Shown here: positions 19,951 through 30,459 of the stretch, piece by piece
Numbering within the stretch: position 1 is the stretch's first letter
Layout of the letters: each line of letters starts with the position of its first letter
Origin: an uncultured Pelagibacteraceae bacterium
Lineage (GTDB): Bacteria; Pseudomonadota; Alphaproteobacteria; Pelagibacterales; Pelagibacteraceae
Assembly: GCA_902551985.1 (NCBI GenBank)
Contig: CACDFI010000005.1
Span: 62,001 to 126,000 of the forward strand
Direction of reading: 5' to 3'
DNA: 64,000 bases
Notes under the pieces: model-generated
The model's input: only the letters and a program-made list of their open reading frames with translations
The model's database searches: none
What the model was told of the DNA's origin: nothing
Program-made: the position numbers and the translations under genes

Positions 19951-20570
19951 GGGCTTAGCAATATTTTTTTCCAACTTTTAGTTTTTTTAATATATTTCAA
20001 TCTTTCATGAATTCGATTTTGACCATCAAGCCAGAATTCTATTTCTTTAGGCTTTATTCTCCAGCCTGACCAGTATTCTGGTCGTGGTACTTTTTTTTGA
20101 TTTGGAAATTTTTTTTTAAATTCTTTTATAGATTTATATAAATCATCTCTTTTTTTTAAAATGCTGCTCTGCTGTGAAGCCCAAGCGCCAATTCTACTTC
20201 CATATGCTCTTGATTTGTAATAATCATCAGCTTCTTTTTTTGAAACTTTAGATGCAATACCAATTACCCTAATTTGTCTTTGTAGGCTTTTCCAATGAAA
20301 ACACATAGAAATTTTTGAAGAGTTTTTAATGGCTTTACTTTTATCACTTTTCAAATTTGTATAAAAAACGAAACCATTTTTATCAAAATCTTTAAGAAGA
20401 ACCATCCTGACTGTTGGAAATCCTTTTTTATTAACAGTGCCTACAGCAAACGCATTTGGGTCGTTAATTTCAGTTTTTTTTGCTTTATTGAACCATTCCT
20501 CAAAAAGTTTTATTGGGTTATTATGATCTTTAAAGCAAAGATTTAATCCAAGTGAGTTTTTTTCGTTCAT
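19947..20570 (-). CDS. pdxH: Pyridoxine/pyridoxamine 5'-phosphate oxidase
   Basis: PdxH oxidises pyridoxine or pyridoxamine phosphate to pyridoxal phosphate with FMN. From ATG 20570 the protein has 207 residues, which fits the family; an ATG further upstream (20609) would overlap the divergent aroC start and add 13 residues without homology. Motifs include NAFAVGTVNKKGFPTVRMVL, the FMN-binding GFVFYTNLKSDKSKAI and the C-terminal PRPEYWSGWRIKPKEIEFW, ending in the conserved RIHERLKY segment. Confidence 0.95.
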   Translation of the reverse strand: MNEKNSLGLNLCFKDHNNPIKLFEEWFNKAKKTEINDPNAFAVGTVNKKGFPTVRMVLLKDFDKNGFVFYTNLKSDKSKAIKNSSKISMCFHWKSLQRQIRVIGIASKVSKKEADDYYKSRAYGSRIGAWASQQSSILKKRDDLYKSIKEFKKKFPNQKKVPRPEYWSGWRIKPKEIEFWLDGQNRIHERLKYIKKTKSWKKILLSP

Positions 20571-20602
20571 AATTTTAAAAAAATAATTTATACAGTAAGA
20601 TA

Positions 20603-21688
20603 ATGTCATTTAATACTTTTGGAAAGTTATTTAGATTTACTACTTGGGGAGAGTCTCATGGTCCTGCAATTGGGTGTGTTGTAGACGGATGCCCACCAAA
20701 TGTTCCAATAAAGGAAAGTGATATTCAAAAAGAACTTAATAAACGAAAACCAGGTCAATCTAAATTCACAACACAAAGAAAAGAGGACGACAAAATTAAT
20801 ATTTTATCTGGTGTTTTTGAGGGAAAAACTACTGGAACTCCGATATCTTTAATAATTTATAACAAAGACATGAGATCTAGAGATTATGAGACAATAAAGA
20901 ACAAATTTCGACCAGGACATGCAGATTACACTTATTTTAAAAAGTATGGAATCCGGGATTATAGAGGAGGTGGAAGACAATCAGCTCGTGAGACTGCAGC
21001 AAGAGTTGCAGCAGGGGCAATTGCAAAAGTAGTTTTGAAAAATAAGATTGGTGCTAAATATCAAGTAGTCGGTGCAGTTATACAATTAGGAATTTTAGGG
21101 TGTGATATAAACAAATGGAAAGACAAAACAATATCCACAAATCCATTTTTTTGTCCTGACGAATCTGTAATTAAGCTCTGGGAAAAATATTTACTCGGCA
21201 TAAGAAAAGCTGGTTCATCTTGTGGAGCAATAATTGAGATAAGAGCAAGAGGAGTACCTTTAGGACTTGGAGCGCCAATATATTCCAAATTAGATATGGA
21301 TTTAGCAGCTGCGATGATGAGCATTAATGCTGTGAAGGGGGTAAATATTGGATCAGGAATGGATTCAGCTATGCTAACTGGGGAAGAAAACTCTGATGAG
21401 ATTTTACAAAGAAAAGATAAAATTAGTTTTAAATCAAATAATGCTGGTGGAATTTTGGGAGGTATTTCAACAGGGCAAGAAATAAAAATTTCATTTGCAG
21501 TTAAACCAACATCGTCGATCTTATCATCTAGAAAAACAATTGATAAATTTGGTAAGAATACAACAATATCTGTTAAAGGTAGACATGACCCTTGTGTAGG
21601 TATCAGAGCAGTTCCAATAGGAGAAGCTATGATGCATTGTGTAATACTTGATCACTATTTAATGAACATTGCTCAAAACAAAATTTAA
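20603..21688 (+). CDS. aroC: Chorismate synthase
   Basis: AroC converts 5-enolpyruvylshikimate-3-phosphate into chorismate, the branch point of aromatic amino acid and folate synthesis, using reduced FMN. The 361-residue protein shows all three classic signatures: [17 protein letters not shown] (about 17-33), [20 protein letters not shown], and [17 protein letters not shown] near the C-terminus. The start lies 32 bp from the divergent pdxH start. It overlaps the end of dxs by 4 bp at converging 3' ends. Confidence 0.98.
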   Translation: MSFNTFGKLFRFTTWGESHGPAIGCVVDGCPPNVPIKESDIQKELNKRKPGQSKFTTQRKEDDKINILSGVFEGKTTGTPISLIIYNKDMRSRDYETIKNKFRPGHADYTYFKKYGIRDYRGGGRQSARETAARVAAGAIAKVVLKNKIGAKYQVVGAVIQLGILGCDINKWKDKTISTNPFFCPDESVIKLWEKYLLGIRKAGSSCGAIIEIRARGVPLGLGAPIYSKLDMDLAAAMMSINAVKGVNIGSGMDSAMLTGEENSDEILQRKDKISFKSNNAGGILGGISTGQEIKISFAVKPTSSILSSRKTIDKFGKNTTISVKGRHDPCVGIRAVPIGEAMMHCVILDHYLMNIAQNKI

Positions 21689-23598
21689 TTAGATTTTTTT
21701 ATTAATACTTTTGAATTTAATGTATCTAAAACCTTATTTTCAATTCCAATTGAGTCAAGATTTGCAAATTTATACATTAACTCGGGTTTATCATGGTCTA
21801 TAAATCTGTCAGGTAATATCATTGATCTGAATTTTAAATTGCTATCTAGAAGATTTTTTTCACTGAGAAACTGACTAACATGAGATCCAAATCCGCCAAT
21901 AGAACCCTCTTCTATTGTAATTAAAACCTCATGCTCTGTTGCAATTTGCCAGATTAAATTTTCATCTAAAGGTTTTGCAAATCTTGCATCAATTATAGAA
22001 ATATTAATTCCTTTTTTAGATAAATTTTCAGATGCTAAAATACACTCATTTAGTCTTGCACCAAAATTTAAAATTACAACTTTTTTTCCAGTTTTAATAA
22101 TTTTTCCTTTACCCAACTCAATTTTTTCATTTATTTCTGGTAATTCAATACCTAGACCATTTCCTCTTGGATATCTAAAAGCTGAAGGTCTATCATTAAT
22201 ATCTATTGAGGTATTGATCATTCTTACAAGTTCAGCTTCATCGCTAGCCGCCATAACTACAAAATTTGGTAGTGTTGATAAGTATGTTATATCAAACGAG
22301 CCTGCATGTGTTGGTCCATCAGCACCAACTAGTCCAGCTCTATCAATTGCAAATCTTACTGGTAAGGATTGAATTGCAACATCATGAACAACTTGATCAT
22401 AAGCTCTTTGAAGAAAAGTTGAGTATATTGCTGCATATGGTTTAAATCCCTCTGTAGCCATTCCAGCAGCAAAAGTTACTGCGTGCTGTTCTGCTATTCC
22501 AACATCAAACATTCTGTTAGGAAATTTTTTTCCAAATAAATCCATACCTGTTCCTGATGGCATTGCTGCTGTTACACCAACAACTTTACTATCCTTTTCA
22601 GCGTGTTTGATTAAGGTATTAGCAAATACTTTAGTATAAGATGGTGCATTAGATGATGATTTTATTTGTTCTCCTGTTTTTACATTAAATTTTGAAACTC
22701 CATGGAACTTATCTTCAGATTTTTCTGCAAATTTATAACCTTTTCCTTTTTCAGTTTTTACATGAACTAAGATTGGACCATCATAATTAATTTCTTTTGC
22801 ATTTTTAAATACAGAAACCATTGTATCAATATCATGTCCATCTATTGGCCCAATGTAATAAAATCCCATGGAATTAAATAAAGTACCACCAGTAACTGCA
22901 GATCTTAAAAAATCCTCTGCTTTCCCTGCTTTATTTTTAAATCTTTTTGAGAAGGCAGATATGATTAATTTTAATGTCTCTCTAAAACTAAAATAAATCT
23001 TACCTGACAAAATTTTTGCAAGATACTTTCTCATTGCTCCAACAGGTTTTGCAATTGACATGTCATTATCGTTTAAAACGACTATCATTTTTGTCTTACT
23101 TTCACCTGCGTTGTTCATTGCCTCATATGCCATACCAGCACTTATCGCTCCATCACCTATGACTGCAATTACATTATCAGATTTATTTGACAATTTATTA
23201 GCAACAGCTATTCCTAGTGCCGAAGATATAGAAGTTGAACTATGAGCAGCGCCGAAAGGATCATACTCGCTTTCTGATCTTTTTGTAAAACCAGACAATC
23301 CCCTCCCTTTTCTTAGTGTTCTAATTTTATTTTTCCTACCAGTTAATATTTTATGAGGATAAGTTTGGTGCCCAACATCCCAAATTAATTTATCATGTGG
23401 AGTATTAAATATATAATGCAAAACCACAGTGAGCTCTACAACTCCAAGACCAGCTCCTAGGTGTCCACCAGTTTCTGAAACAACATCAATTAATTCTTGC
23501 CTGACCTCGTCAGCCAAAACTTTTATCTCAGATTGAGATAATTTTCTGATATCACTTGGAAAATTGACATTGTTTAAAAATTTGTAATTACTGCTCAT
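21685..23598 (-). CDS. dxs: 1-deoxy-D-xylulose-5-phosphate synthase
   Basis: DXS condenses pyruvate with glyceraldehyde 3-phosphate, the first step of the methylerythritol phosphate route to isoprenoids, and needs thiamine diphosphate. The 637-residue protein has [15 protein letters not shown] (about 74-88), the cofactor motif [18 protein letters not shown] and, in the transketolase-like second half, [15 protein letters not shown] and [18 protein letters not shown]. It is followed in the coupled unit by nothing downstream on its strand, but upstream overlaps the prenyl synthase gene by 4 bp, so xseB-ispA-dxs forms one minus-strand operon. Confidence 0.98.
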   Translation of the reverse strand: MSSNYKFLNNVNFPSDIRKLSQSEIKVLADEVRQELIDVVSETGGHLGAGLGVVELTVVLHYIFNTPHDKLIWDVGHQTYPHKILTGRKNKIRTLRKGRGLSGFTKRSESEYDPFGAAHSSTSISSALGIAVANKLSNKSDNVIAVIGDGAISAGMAYEAMNNAGESKTKMIVVLNDNDMSIAKPVGAMRKYLAKILSGKIYFSFRETLKLIISAFSKRFKNKAGKAEDFLRSAVTGGTLFNSMGFYYIGPIDGHDIDTMVSVFKNAKEINYDGPILVHVKTEKGKGYKFAEKSEDKFHGVSKFNVKTGEQIKSSSNAPSYTKVFANTLIKHAEKDSKVVGVTAAMPSGTGMDLFGKKFPNRMFDVGIAEQHAVTFAAGMATEGFKPYAAIYSTFLQRAYDQVVHDVAIQSLPVRFAIDRAGLVGADGPTHAGSFDITYLSTLPNFVVMAASDEAELVRMINTSIDINDRPSAFRYPRGNGLGIELPEINEKIELGKGKIIKTGKKVVILNFGARLNECILASENLSKKGINISIIDARFAKPLDENLIWQIATEHEVLITIEEGSIGGFGSHVSQFLSEKNLLDSNLKFRSMILPDRFIDHDKPELMYKFANLDSIGIENKVLDTLNSKVLIKKSN

Positions 23599-24464
23599 TT
23601 TGTTCTACTTAAAATATAATTTATGGTTTCTTTTAGGTCTCTACTTTTTTTTCCAAATTTATTTAAACTTTTAAATATATTTAATTTCAGTTTATTTGCA
23701 TATTTAATAGTATTTTTAGTACCTAGTAAACTTATTAAAGTAGCTTTTCCCATTTTTAAATCTTTTCTAGTTTTTTTTCCAACGCTTGAAGTTTTTCCCT
23801 TTAAATCTATTAAATCATCAGCAATTTGGAACAATAGGCCTATTTCATTACCAATTTTATTAAACATTCCTAAATATTTTATTTTACCTGACATAATAAT
23901 CGGTGCCACGCAACAAAAACTAAAAAGCTTACCAGTTTTCTTAATTTGCATATCAATAATTTGTCTTTTATTTTTTTTTATTTTTTCATAACTTAAATCT
24001 AGATATTGACCTCCAGCTATACCAGAATGGCCTGAACTCTCTGATAGTAAGTTTATTAATTTAATTTTCTTCTTTTCACTTAAATTTAATTTTTTCTGGC
24101 TCAAAATTTGGAAAGCTATTGTAAGTAAAGAATTACCAGCCAGTATTGCTGTGGACTCACTAAATTTCTTATGGGTCGTCAACTTTCCTCTCCTTAAATT
24201 ATCATTATCCATACAGGGTAAATCATCATGAATGAGTGAGTAAGCATGAATACATTCTACTGCAGCAGCTACTTGCAAGATATTTTTTTTATTTATTTTA
24301 AATATTGAACCAACATCAAATAATATTTTTGATCTTATTTTTTTTCCTCCAGGAAGAAGTCCATATAACATTGGTTTGATTAGATCTGTATTTTTTTCTT
24401 TAGAAAAATATCGATAAAGATAATCGTTAGTTTTTTTAACAATTCTATTTAGTTTTTTTTCCAT
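23595..24464 (-). CDS. ispA: Short-chain (farnesyl/geranyl) diphosphate synthase
   Basis: IspA builds geranyl and farnesyl diphosphate from C5 units. The 289-residue protein has [10 protein letters not shown] (about 34-43), the first aspartate-rich motif in [19 protein letters not shown] with the two-residue insertion typical of bacterial FPP synthases, and the second in [13 protein letters not shown]. It overlaps xseB upstream by 20 bp and dxs downstream by 4 bp; the cluster xseB-ispA-dxs is common in proteobacteria. Whether C15 or C20 is the main product is not readable from the sequence. Confidence 0.94.
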   Translation of the reverse strand: MEKKLNRIVKKTNDYLYRYFSKEKNTDLIKPMLYGLLPGGKKIRSKILFDVGSIFKINKKNILQVAAAVECIHAYSLIHDDLPCMDNDNLRRGKLTTHKKFSESTAILAGNSLLTIAFQILSQKKLNLSEKKKIKLINLLSESSGHSGIAGGQYLDLSYEKIKKNKRQIIDMQIKKTGKLFSFCCVAPIIMSGKIKYLGMFNKIGNEIGLLFQIADDLIDLKGKTSSVGKKTRKDLKMGKATLISLLGTKNTIKYANKLKLNIFKSLNKFGKKSRDLKETINYILSRTK

Positions 24465-24699
24465 CTTTCTTTGATTTTATCACTTTGATTTTTGAATTTG
24501 ATTTTTCTGATATTTCTTTAAAGTTTTTTTGAAATTTTTTTTCTATAAGTTTGTTTATTTTAATCAAATTTGCATAATCCTCTGATTTGTTTTCTAAATT
24601 TATTTCATTTTCCAAATTTTTAATAATTTTATCTGCTAAATCCGTAAGCTCATTTAAAGATTTTGATGTAATATCATCTAGCAAATTTTTTTCATTCAT
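24445..24699 (-). CDS. xseB: Exodeoxyribonuclease VII, small subunit
   Basis: XseB is the small subunit of ExoVII, a single-strand-specific exonuclease. The 84-residue protein has the expected pattern: an acidic helical core with SLNELTDLADKIIKNLEN (about 14-31), a second helix LIKINKLIEKKFQKNFKE and a lysine-rich tail. Identification rests mainly on length, composition and its place directly before ispA and dxs. The large subunit XseA is not in this window. The 5' end lies 20 bp from the divergent Sua5-type gene. Confidence 0.82.
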   Translation of the reverse strand: MNEKNLLDDITSKSLNELTDLADKIIKNLENEINLENKSEDYANLIKINKLIEKKFQKNFKEISEKSNSKIKVIKSKKDGKKTK

Positions 24700-24719
24700 A
24701 TATTAGTTGGTAATATTAT

Positions 24720-25652
24720 ATGAAAATTGACGATTCAAATATCAAAAAAACAATAAAATATTTGAATAATAATGAATGTGTAGCAATCCCCACCGAAACT
24801 GTTTATGGGTTGGCTGCAAATGCCTACTCAAAAAAGGCTGTATCAAAAATATTTAAGTTAAAAAAAAGACCTAGTAATAATCCTTTAATTGTTCACTATC
24901 ATAATATCAATCAATTAAAAAAGGATTGTGAATTAAATAGTGTTTTTAGGAGGCTTTACAAAAAATTTTGTCCAGGAGCAATTTCGTTTGTTTTGAAACT
25001 TAAAAAGACTAGTAAGATTTCAAAAATAGTCACAAATAACTCAAATTTGGTAGCAGTAAGATTTCCAAGTCATCATTTGTCCAGAAAGATATTAAAAGAA
25101 ATTGATTATCCTCTCGCGGCTCCGAGTGCAAATATTTCATCAAGTATTAGTCCAGTTTCAAAACAAGACGTAATTGATGAATTTGGAAATAAAATTAAAT
25201 TTGTTTTAGAAGGAGGCTCTTCAAAGGTAGGTTTGGAGTCTACTATAATAAATCTTGTCGGTAAGCCTAATATTCTTAGATTGGGAGGTATAGACAGTAA
25301 AACAATTTATAAATTTATCAAATCATCAAAAAATAATCAAAAAAAAGAAGTAAATGTAAAAATGCCAGGTAGCAGTAAATTGCATTATTCTCCTGGAATT
25401 CCCATGAGACTAAATGTCAAAAAAAATAATGATGATGAGGCTTTTATTTTGATAAAAAAAAGGAAAAAAAAAAATAAAAATTATTTTTATTTAAGTAAAA
25501 CTAAAAATTTAAAAGAGGCAGCAAGAAATTTATACAAAACATTAAGAAAAATAAAAAAAAATAGATATAAAAAAATTGCGGTTGAGAAAATACCAAATGT
25601 TCAAATTGGTGAGGCAATTAATGATAGACTTTTGAGGGCATCAAAAAAATGA
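24720..25652 (+). CDS. L-threonylcarbamoyladenylate synthase (Sua5/TsaC type)
   Basis: This enzyme makes threonylcarbamoyl-AMP for the t6A37 modification of ANN-decoding tRNAs. The 310-residue protein has the YrdC domain at about 1-205, with AIPTETVYGLAANAYS (about 21-36), KKRPSNNPLIVHY, AAPSANISSSISP and GLESTIINLVG. A further C-terminal domain of about 100 residues, beginning with MPGSSKLHYSPGIPM, marks the longer Sua5 type rather than short TsaC. It overlaps the following ABC ATPase gene by 4 bp, so the two are co-translated although their functions appear unrelated. Confidence 0.93.
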   Translation: MKIDDSNIKKTIKYLNNNECVAIPTETVYGLAANAYSKKAVSKIFKLKKRPSNNPLIVHYHNINQLKKDCELNSVFRRLYKKFCPGAISFVLKLKKTSKISKIVTNNSNLVAVRFPSHHLSRKILKEIDYPLAAPSANISSSISPVSKQDVIDEFGNKIKFVLEGGSSKVGLESTIINLVGKPNILRLGGIDSKTIYKFIKSSKNNQKKEVNVKMPGSSKLHYSPGIPMRLNVKKNNDDEAFILIKKRKKKNKNYFYLSKTKNLKEAARNLYKTLRKIKKNRYKKIAVEKIPNVQIGEAINDRLLRASKK

Positions 25653-26386
25653 AAAATTTAATTGAAGTAAAAAATATAAAAAAAAATTATGGAAAAAAGG
25701 AAGCTGTGAAAGGTATTTCTTTTAATGTTCAAGAAAATGAAATTCTAGGTTTGCTTGGACCAAATGGCTCAGGTAAAACTACAACTATTGGAATGTTACT
25801 TGGTTTGCTAAAACCTACAAGTGGACAAATATTGATTAATAATCTTAAACTTGAAAATCATAGAATTGAAATACTCGAAATGATTAATTTTATATCTCCA
25901 TATATTGAATTACCAAAAAAGCTTACAGTAAAGCAAAATCTAAATGTTTATGCTAAACTTTATAAAGTCCAAAATATTGAGGAGAGAATTGAATATCTTT
26001 CTGAAAAATTGAGAATAGAAGAATTATTGGATAGTATTACTGGTGAATTATCCTCTGGTCAAAAAAATAGAGTAAGTTTAGCAAAAGCATTAATTAATGA
26101 ACCAAGGGTACTTTTGCTTGACGAACCAACGGCATCTTTAGACCCAGAAGTGGGTGATTTTGTTAGAACTTTTTTAGAGGAATATAAAAAAGAAAAAAAA
26201 ATTTCAGTACTTTTAGCCTCTCATAACATGAGTGAAGTCACAAGATTGTGCAAATCAGTGCTAATGATGAAAAATGGAGAGATTATAGACCAAGGTACGC
26301 CCGATGACTTGATTACTAAGCACGGAAGAACAAATCTAGAAGAAGTTTTCTTAAAACTTTCAAGGAGCAAAAGTGAGTTTAACTAG
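25649..26386 (+). CDS. ABC transporter ATP-binding protein (ABC-2 exporter type)
   Basis: The 245-residue protein is the ATPase of an ABC exporter. Walker A GPNGSGKT is at 37-44, the signature LSSGQKNRVSLAKAL at about 134-148, Walker B LLLDEPTASLDPE just after, and the switch histidine in SHNMSEV. The C-terminus HGRTNLEEVFLKLSR is typical of CcmA/NodI-like ATPases that pair with ABC-2 permeases. The permease gene starts at 26373, overlapping by 14 bp. The substrate is unknown; NodI/DrrA-type relatives export drugs, polysaccharides or lipids. Confidence 0.93.
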   Translation: MKNLIEVKNIKKNYGKKEAVKGISFNVQENEILGLLGPNGSGKTTTIGMLLGLLKPTSGQILINNLKLENHRIEILEMINFISPYIELPKKLTVKQNLNVYAKLYKVQNIEERIEYLSEKLRIEELLDSITGELSSGQKNRVSLAKALINEPRVLLLDEPTASLDPEVGDFVRTFLEEYKKEKKISVLLASHNMSEVTRLCKSVLMMKNGEIIDQGTPDDLITKHGRTNLEEVFLKLSRSKSEFN

Positions 26387-27164
26387 AATATATGGTTTAT
26401 TTTTAAGACATTTTTATCTTATAACTAGATCATTTCCAAGAATCTTAGATTTGGTATACTGGCCAACTATTCAAATTACTCTTTGGGGATTTATCTCAAA
26501 TTTTTTTGCTACACACACAACTTATTACAACAATGCAGTTGGTGTGATTTTGACTTGTGCAATACTCTACGATTTTTTGTTCAGAACAAGTATTGGTTTT
26601 AATATGCTTTTTTTAGAAGAGATTTGGAGTAGAAATTTTACCAATCTTTTTATAGCGCCTATGAAAATTGGTGAAATTTTAACTTCACTTGTTATAACAG
26701 CCTTAATAAGATCTTTAATTGGTCTAGTTCCAGCAGTTTTATTAACTTCCCCATTATTTGGAATTTCAATCTTAGAGTTGGGAATATTTTTATTTTTTCT
26801 ATTTCTAAGTCTATATATTTTTGGGATTACGCTAGGAATTTTAGTTTCTTCAGGATTACTTAGATTTGGCCCATCATTTGAGAATATAGCATGGTCGACA
26901 ATGTTTTTACTTGCACCATTTGGATGTATTTATTACCCTATAGAAACTCTTCCAGAAGTATTTCAAAAAATAGCTTATATTTTACCGCTAGTATATATAT
27001 TTGAGGAAGCTAGAAACATCTTGATTAATCAAACTGTGGATATTGAAAATATTTATAATGCTTTCATTTGGAATGCTTTATATTTCACACTTTCAATAAT
27101 TTTATTTTATTATTCATTTAATGCTGCAAAAAATAGGGGTACATTAATTAACATGGGAGAGTAA
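26373..27164 (+). CDS. ABC-2 type transporter permease
   Basis: This 263-residue membrane protein is the permease partner of the preceding ATPase. It shows about six hydrophobic segments (near 25-45, 55-72, 105-130, 137-160, 172-190 and 230-250) and the ABC-2 pattern of a conserved FLAPFGCIYYPIETLPEVFQ stretch before the last membrane span. The start is GTG 26373, preceded by AAGGAG about 5-10 bp upstream inside the ATPase gene. The stop codon directly abuts the 3' CCA of the convergent tRNA-Arg. Substrate unknown. Confidence 0.9.
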   Translation: MSLTRIYGLFLRHFYLITRSFPRILDLVYWPTIQITLWGFISNFFATHTTYYNNAVGVILTCAILYDFLFRTSIGFNMLFLEEIWSRNFTNLFIAPMKIGEILTSLVITALIRSLIGLVPAVLLTSPLFGISILELGIFLFFLFLSLYIFGITLGILVSSGLLRFGPSFENIAWSTMFLLAPFGCIYYPIETLPEVFQKIAYILPLVYIFEEARNILINQTVDIENIYNAFIWNALYFTLSIILFYYSFNAAKNRGTLINMGE

Positions 27165-27241
27165 TGGTGCGCCCGCAAGGAGTCGAACCCTGAACCTCCA
27201 GAGCCGAAATCTGGCGCTCTATCCAGTTGAGCTACAAGCGC
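27165..27241 (-). tRNA. tRNA-Arg, anticodon UCG
   Basis: On the minus strand a 77-nt tRNA runs from GCGCTTGTAGCTC to GGGCGCACCA with encoded CCA. The anticodon arm CCAGA-TTTCGGC-TCTGG gives anticodon TCG, reading CGA and possibly other CGN arginine codons. The T-arm is CAGGG-TTCGACT-CCTTG, and the acceptor stem has two G-U pairs. No spacer separates its 3' end from the stop codon of the convergent permease gene. Confidence 0.96.
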
Positions 27242-27262
27242 ATATTATATAATTATAATAAC

Positions 27263-28243
27263 ATGAAAAGTAATATAAATATAAAAGTTAAAAATAAAGA
27301 AAATAATTTAAGAATTGACGTTTTGTTATCAAATCAGAACAATAAATTAAGTAGATCAAGAGTAAAAGTTTTAATTTTAGAAAATAACTTAAAAATAAAC
27401 AATATAATTGTTACTGACCCATCTAGAAAAGTTAAAGTAGATGATGAAATATTTTTTGAAATTCTAGATCCAAAAAAAGAAGCACTTACACCGTTTAATT
27501 ATCCCCTTGAAATAATCCATGAGGATGAAGATTTGATTGTATTAAACAAATCTGCGGGAATTTCAATGCATCCTGGGCCAGGTAATTATGATAACACAAT
27601 TGTAAATGCCTTAATTAATTATGCGGGTAATAATTTATCAAATATTGGAAATGAATTAAGACCAGGCATAGTTCATAGGATAGATAAAGATACATCTGGA
27701 TTAATTGTAGTTGCTAAAAATAATGTATCCCATGAAAATTTATCTAAGCAATTTTCTGAACATTCTATCGCAAGAGTTTATCAAGCTTTAGTCTGGGGCA
27801 AAATAAGACCCCAGAATGGAAAAATTGATACATTTATTACAAGAAGCTCAAGAAATAGACAAATGATGGAGGTCTCATTAAAGAAAGGTAAAAAAGCTAT
27901 AACGAACTACAAAACTTTAGAAATATTTGAAAATAACAATGTACCAACATTAAGTCTTATTGAGTGTAAATTAGAAACAGGTAGAACTCATCAGATAAGA
28001 GTTCACTTGTCTAGCAAAGGTAATAATATTTTAGGTGATAAAAAATATAAGAAAAAGTTTAAAAAATTTATTAACATAAATCCTGAACTGGAAAAGTACC
28101 TAATTGATCTTGATAGACAGTTTTTACACGCTAAAACACTCGGGTTTAATCACCCAAAAAATAATCGATGGCTAGAATTTTCCTCAAAATTACCTGATGA
28201 TTTAGAAAAAATTTTAAAAAAACTAAGAAAAATCAAGCAATAA
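27263..28243 (+). CDS. rluD: Ribosomal large-subunit pseudouridine synthase, RluD type
   Basis: RluD-type enzymes isomerise uridines in helix 69 of 23S rRNA. Starting at ATG 27263 the protein has 326 residues; an upstream ATG at 27227 would lie inside the tRNA-Arg gene, so it is rejected. An N-terminal S4 RNA-binding domain (about 15-70) precedes the catalytic domain with GIVHRIDKDTSGLIVVAKN, in which D141 is the nucleophile. RTHQIRVHLSSKG follows. Position before rpoH is common in Alphaproteobacteria. RluA/RluC cannot be fully excluded, but the S4 domain and length favour RluD. Confidence 0.92.
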   Translation: MKSNINIKVKNKENNLRIDVLLSNQNNKLSRSRVKVLILENNLKINNIIVTDPSRKVKVDDEIFFEILDPKKEALTPFNYPLEIIHEDEDLIVLNKSAGISMHPGPGNYDNTIVNALINYAGNNLSNIGNELRPGIVHRIDKDTSGLIVVAKNNVSHENLSKQFSEHSIARVYQALVWGKIRPQNGKIDTFITRSSRNRQMMEVSLKKGKKAITNYKTLEIFENNNVPTLSLIECKLETGRTHQIRVHLSSKGNNILGDKKYKKKFKKFININPELEKYLIDLDRQFLHAKTLGFNHPKNNRWLEFSSKLPDDLEKILKKLRKIKQ

Positions 28244-28259
28244 AAACGTTGTAAAATTT

Positions 28260-28280
28260 TATTTATTTATTAAATAAATA
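28260..28280 (+). repeat. AT-only inverted repeat just upstream of rpoH
   Basis: TATTTATTT (28260-28268) and AAATAAATA (28272-28280) form a perfect 9-bp inverted repeat with a 3-nt loop, ending 6 nt before the rpoH ATG. It could be a weak leader hairpin, a terminator remnant for rluD, or chance in AT-rich DNA. Confidence 0.45.
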
Positions 28281-28286
28281 CTTCGA

Positions 28287-29177
28287 ATGAATAATAATAA
28301 CTACAATTTACCTGCACTTTCAAATGAAGGTGGACTAGCTGCTTATCTTTCTCAGATAAAGAAGTTTCCAATGCTTGCAGCTGAGGAAGAATATATGTTA
28401 GCCAAAAATTGGCAGTCAACGGGAAATGTAAAATCAGCTGAAAAGTTGGTAACTAGCCATCTTAGATTAGTTGCAAAGATCGCTATGGGGTACAAAGGCT
28501 ATGGTTTACCATTAAATGAAATGATATCTGAGGGAAATGTGGGGTTAATGCAAGCAGTAAAGAAATTTGAGCCAGAAAAAGGATTTAGACTCGCAACGTA
28601 CGCAATGTGGTGGATCAAAGCTTCAATACAAGAATATATATTAAGATCTTGGAGTTTAGTGAAAATAGGTACAACAACTGCCCAAAAAAAACTTTTTTTT
28701 AACTTAAAAAAAATTAAAAACCAAATATCGCCTCAGTCCGAGGGAGATTTAAGAAAAGAGCATGTTGAGGATATTGCAAAAAGACTTTCTGTAAGTGAAG
28801 ATGAGGTAGTTTCGATGAATAGAAGACTTTCGGGCAAAGAACAATCTTTAAACGCCCCCATAGGTGAAGATGGTGATGAATGGCAAGATTGGGTTGTAGA
28901 TAATGAAATGGATCATGAGTTAAAAATTGCTCAAAATGACGAAATGGAGCAAAGAAAAGACTTACTTCATAACTCAATAAAAGTATTGAATGATAGAGAA
29001 AAGAAAATTCTCTATTCGAGAAGGCTTACTGATGAACCAATAACTTTAGATGAACTTAGCAAAAAATATAAAATAAGCAGAGAAAGAGTTAGACAAATAG
29101 AAAATAAGGCGTTTGAAAAATTACAAAAACATATGTTAAATTCTGCAAAGTCTAAAAATTTATTGCCAGCTAATTAA
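28287..29177 (+). CDS. rpoH: RNA polymerase sigma-32 (heat-shock sigma factor)
   Basis: RpoH directs RNA polymerase to heat-shock promoters. The 296-residue protein has region 2 ([19 protein letters not shown], then [21 protein letters not shown]) and the RpoH box [12 protein letters not shown] at about 131-142, which separates it from RpoD and RpoS types. Region 4 near the C-terminus has [20 protein letters not shown]. An AT-only hairpin lies immediately upstream. Its likely regulon includes ftsH in this window. It overlaps the convergent purA end by 8 bp. Confidence 0.97.
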   Translation: MNNNNYNLPALSNEGGLAAYLSQIKKFPMLAAEEEYMLAKNWQSTGNVKSAEKLVTSHLRLVAKIAMGYKGYGLPLNEMISEGNVGLMQAVKKFEPEKGFRLATYAMWWIKASIQEYILRSWSLVKIGTTTAQKKLFFNLKKIKNQISPQSEGDLRKEHVEDIAKRLSVSEDEVVSMNRRLSGKEQSLNAPIGEDGDEWQDWVVDNEMDHELKIAQNDEMEQRKDLLHNSIKVLNDREKKILYSRRLTDEPITLDELSKKYKISRERVRQIENKAFEKLQKHMLNSAKSKNLLPAN

Positions 29178-30459
29178 ACGGGTCTACTAAAAGGATAGTA
29201 TCCTCTCTCTCAGGACTTGTCGAAATACTTGATATTTTTGTTTCAATAAATTCCTCAATTGCTTTTATATAAATTTTCGCATTCTTGGGTAAATTTTCAA
29301 ATTTTTTAATTCCCTGTGTTTTAGATTTCCAGCCCTCAAATTTTTTGTAAACTGGCTTAACACTTAATTGATCCTCAACAGCGGCAGGAAAATAATCTAT
29401 TTCTTTTCCATTAAGATCGTAAGCTACACAAAATTTAATTTCATCAAGTTCATCCAAAACATCTAATTTGGTTAAAGCAATTCCATCGATTCCAGAAATT
29501 TTTATAGTTTGTCTTACTAAAACACCATCAAACCAACCACATCTTCTTTTTCTACTAGTAACTGTCCCAAATTCATTTCCCTTTTGTCCTAAGTGATTAC
29601 CAACATTGTCTGTAAGTTCAGTTGGGAAAGGCCCTTCACCTACTCTGGTTGTGTATGCCTTTGTGATACCTAAAACGAAATTTATAGAATTAGGTCCACA
29701 TCCAGATCCTGTTGCCGCAGAGGCTGCAACTGTATTGGATGAGGTTACATATGGATACGTGCCGTGATCAACATCAAGCAATATTCCTTGGGCTCCCTCA
29801 AATAATATTTTTTTATTTTCTGATTTAAATTGATCTATTTTTTTCCAAACTGGTGCTGAATATTTCAAAATTTTTGGTGCTAAATTTAATAAATCTTCAA
29901 CTAATTTATTTTTTTTATATATTTGTTTACCCAACCCTAAACGTATTGCATTATGATGTTCTAGAACTACAGTCAATCTATTTTCAAGATTTTTTTTTGA
30001 TGCAAGATCCATAACTCTTATAGATCTTCTTCCTACTTTATCCTCATAAGCTGGCCCAATTCCTCTTCTTGTAGTTCCAATTTTAAAATTACCAGCAGAG
30101 TCTTCTCTGATTTCATCCATTTCTTTATGAAATGGTAAAATTAGTGTGGCAGCTTCGGACAATATCAAATTATTTTCATCTATTTGTACACCTTTAGATT
30201 TAGCTTCCTCAATTTCATCAAGCAAAGCCCATGGGTCAACAACAACTCCATTTCCTATAATTGAAATTTTGTTTTTTCTAACAATGCCAGATGGAAGTAA
30301 TCTAAGTTTATATGTAATACCATCTATGACCAAGGTATGACCTGCATTGTGTCCTCCCTGAAATCTAACAACTACATCGGCTTCACTAGATAACCAATCA
30401 ACTATTTTTCCCTTTCCCTCGTCTCCCCATTGTGATCCTACTACTACTACATTTTTCAT
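29170..30459 (-). CDS. purA: Adenylosuccinate synthetase
   Basis: PurA joins IMP and aspartate with GTP, the first step from IMP to AMP. The 429-residue protein has [16 protein letters not shown] (about 8-23), [19 protein letters not shown] and, in the second half, [20 protein letters not shown] and [22 protein letters not shown] follows. It overlaps thiD upstream by 4 bp, so thiD-purA are coupled, and converges on rpoH. Confidence 0.98.
   Translation of the reverse strand: MKNVVVVGSQWGDEGKGKIVDWLSSEADVVVRFQGGHNAGHTLVIDGITYKLRLLPSGIVRKNKISIIGNGVVVDPWALLDEIEEAKSKGVQIDENNLILSEAATLILPFHKEMDEIREDSAGNFKIGTTRRGIGPAYEDKVGRRSIRVMDLASKKNLENRLTVVLEHHNAIRLGLGKQIYKKNKLVEDLLNLAPKILKYSAPVWKKIDQFKSENKKILFEGAQGILLDVDHGTYPYVTSSNTVAASAATGSGCGPNSINFVLGITKAYTTRVGEGPFPTELTDNVGNHLGQKGNEFGTVTSRKRRCGWFDGVLVRQTIKISGIDGIALTKLDVLDELDEIKFCVAYDLNGKEIDYFPAAVEDQLSVKPVYKKFEGWKSKTQGIKKFENLPKNAKIYIKAIEEFIETKISSISTSPEREDTILLVDPFN

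Noticed and set aside
24845..25570. Long runs of A in the Sua5-type gene as programmed frameshift sites
   Set aside because: Poly-A tracts occur in almost every gene here, the frame continues intact through the C-terminal Sua5 domain, and no shifted product makes sense.
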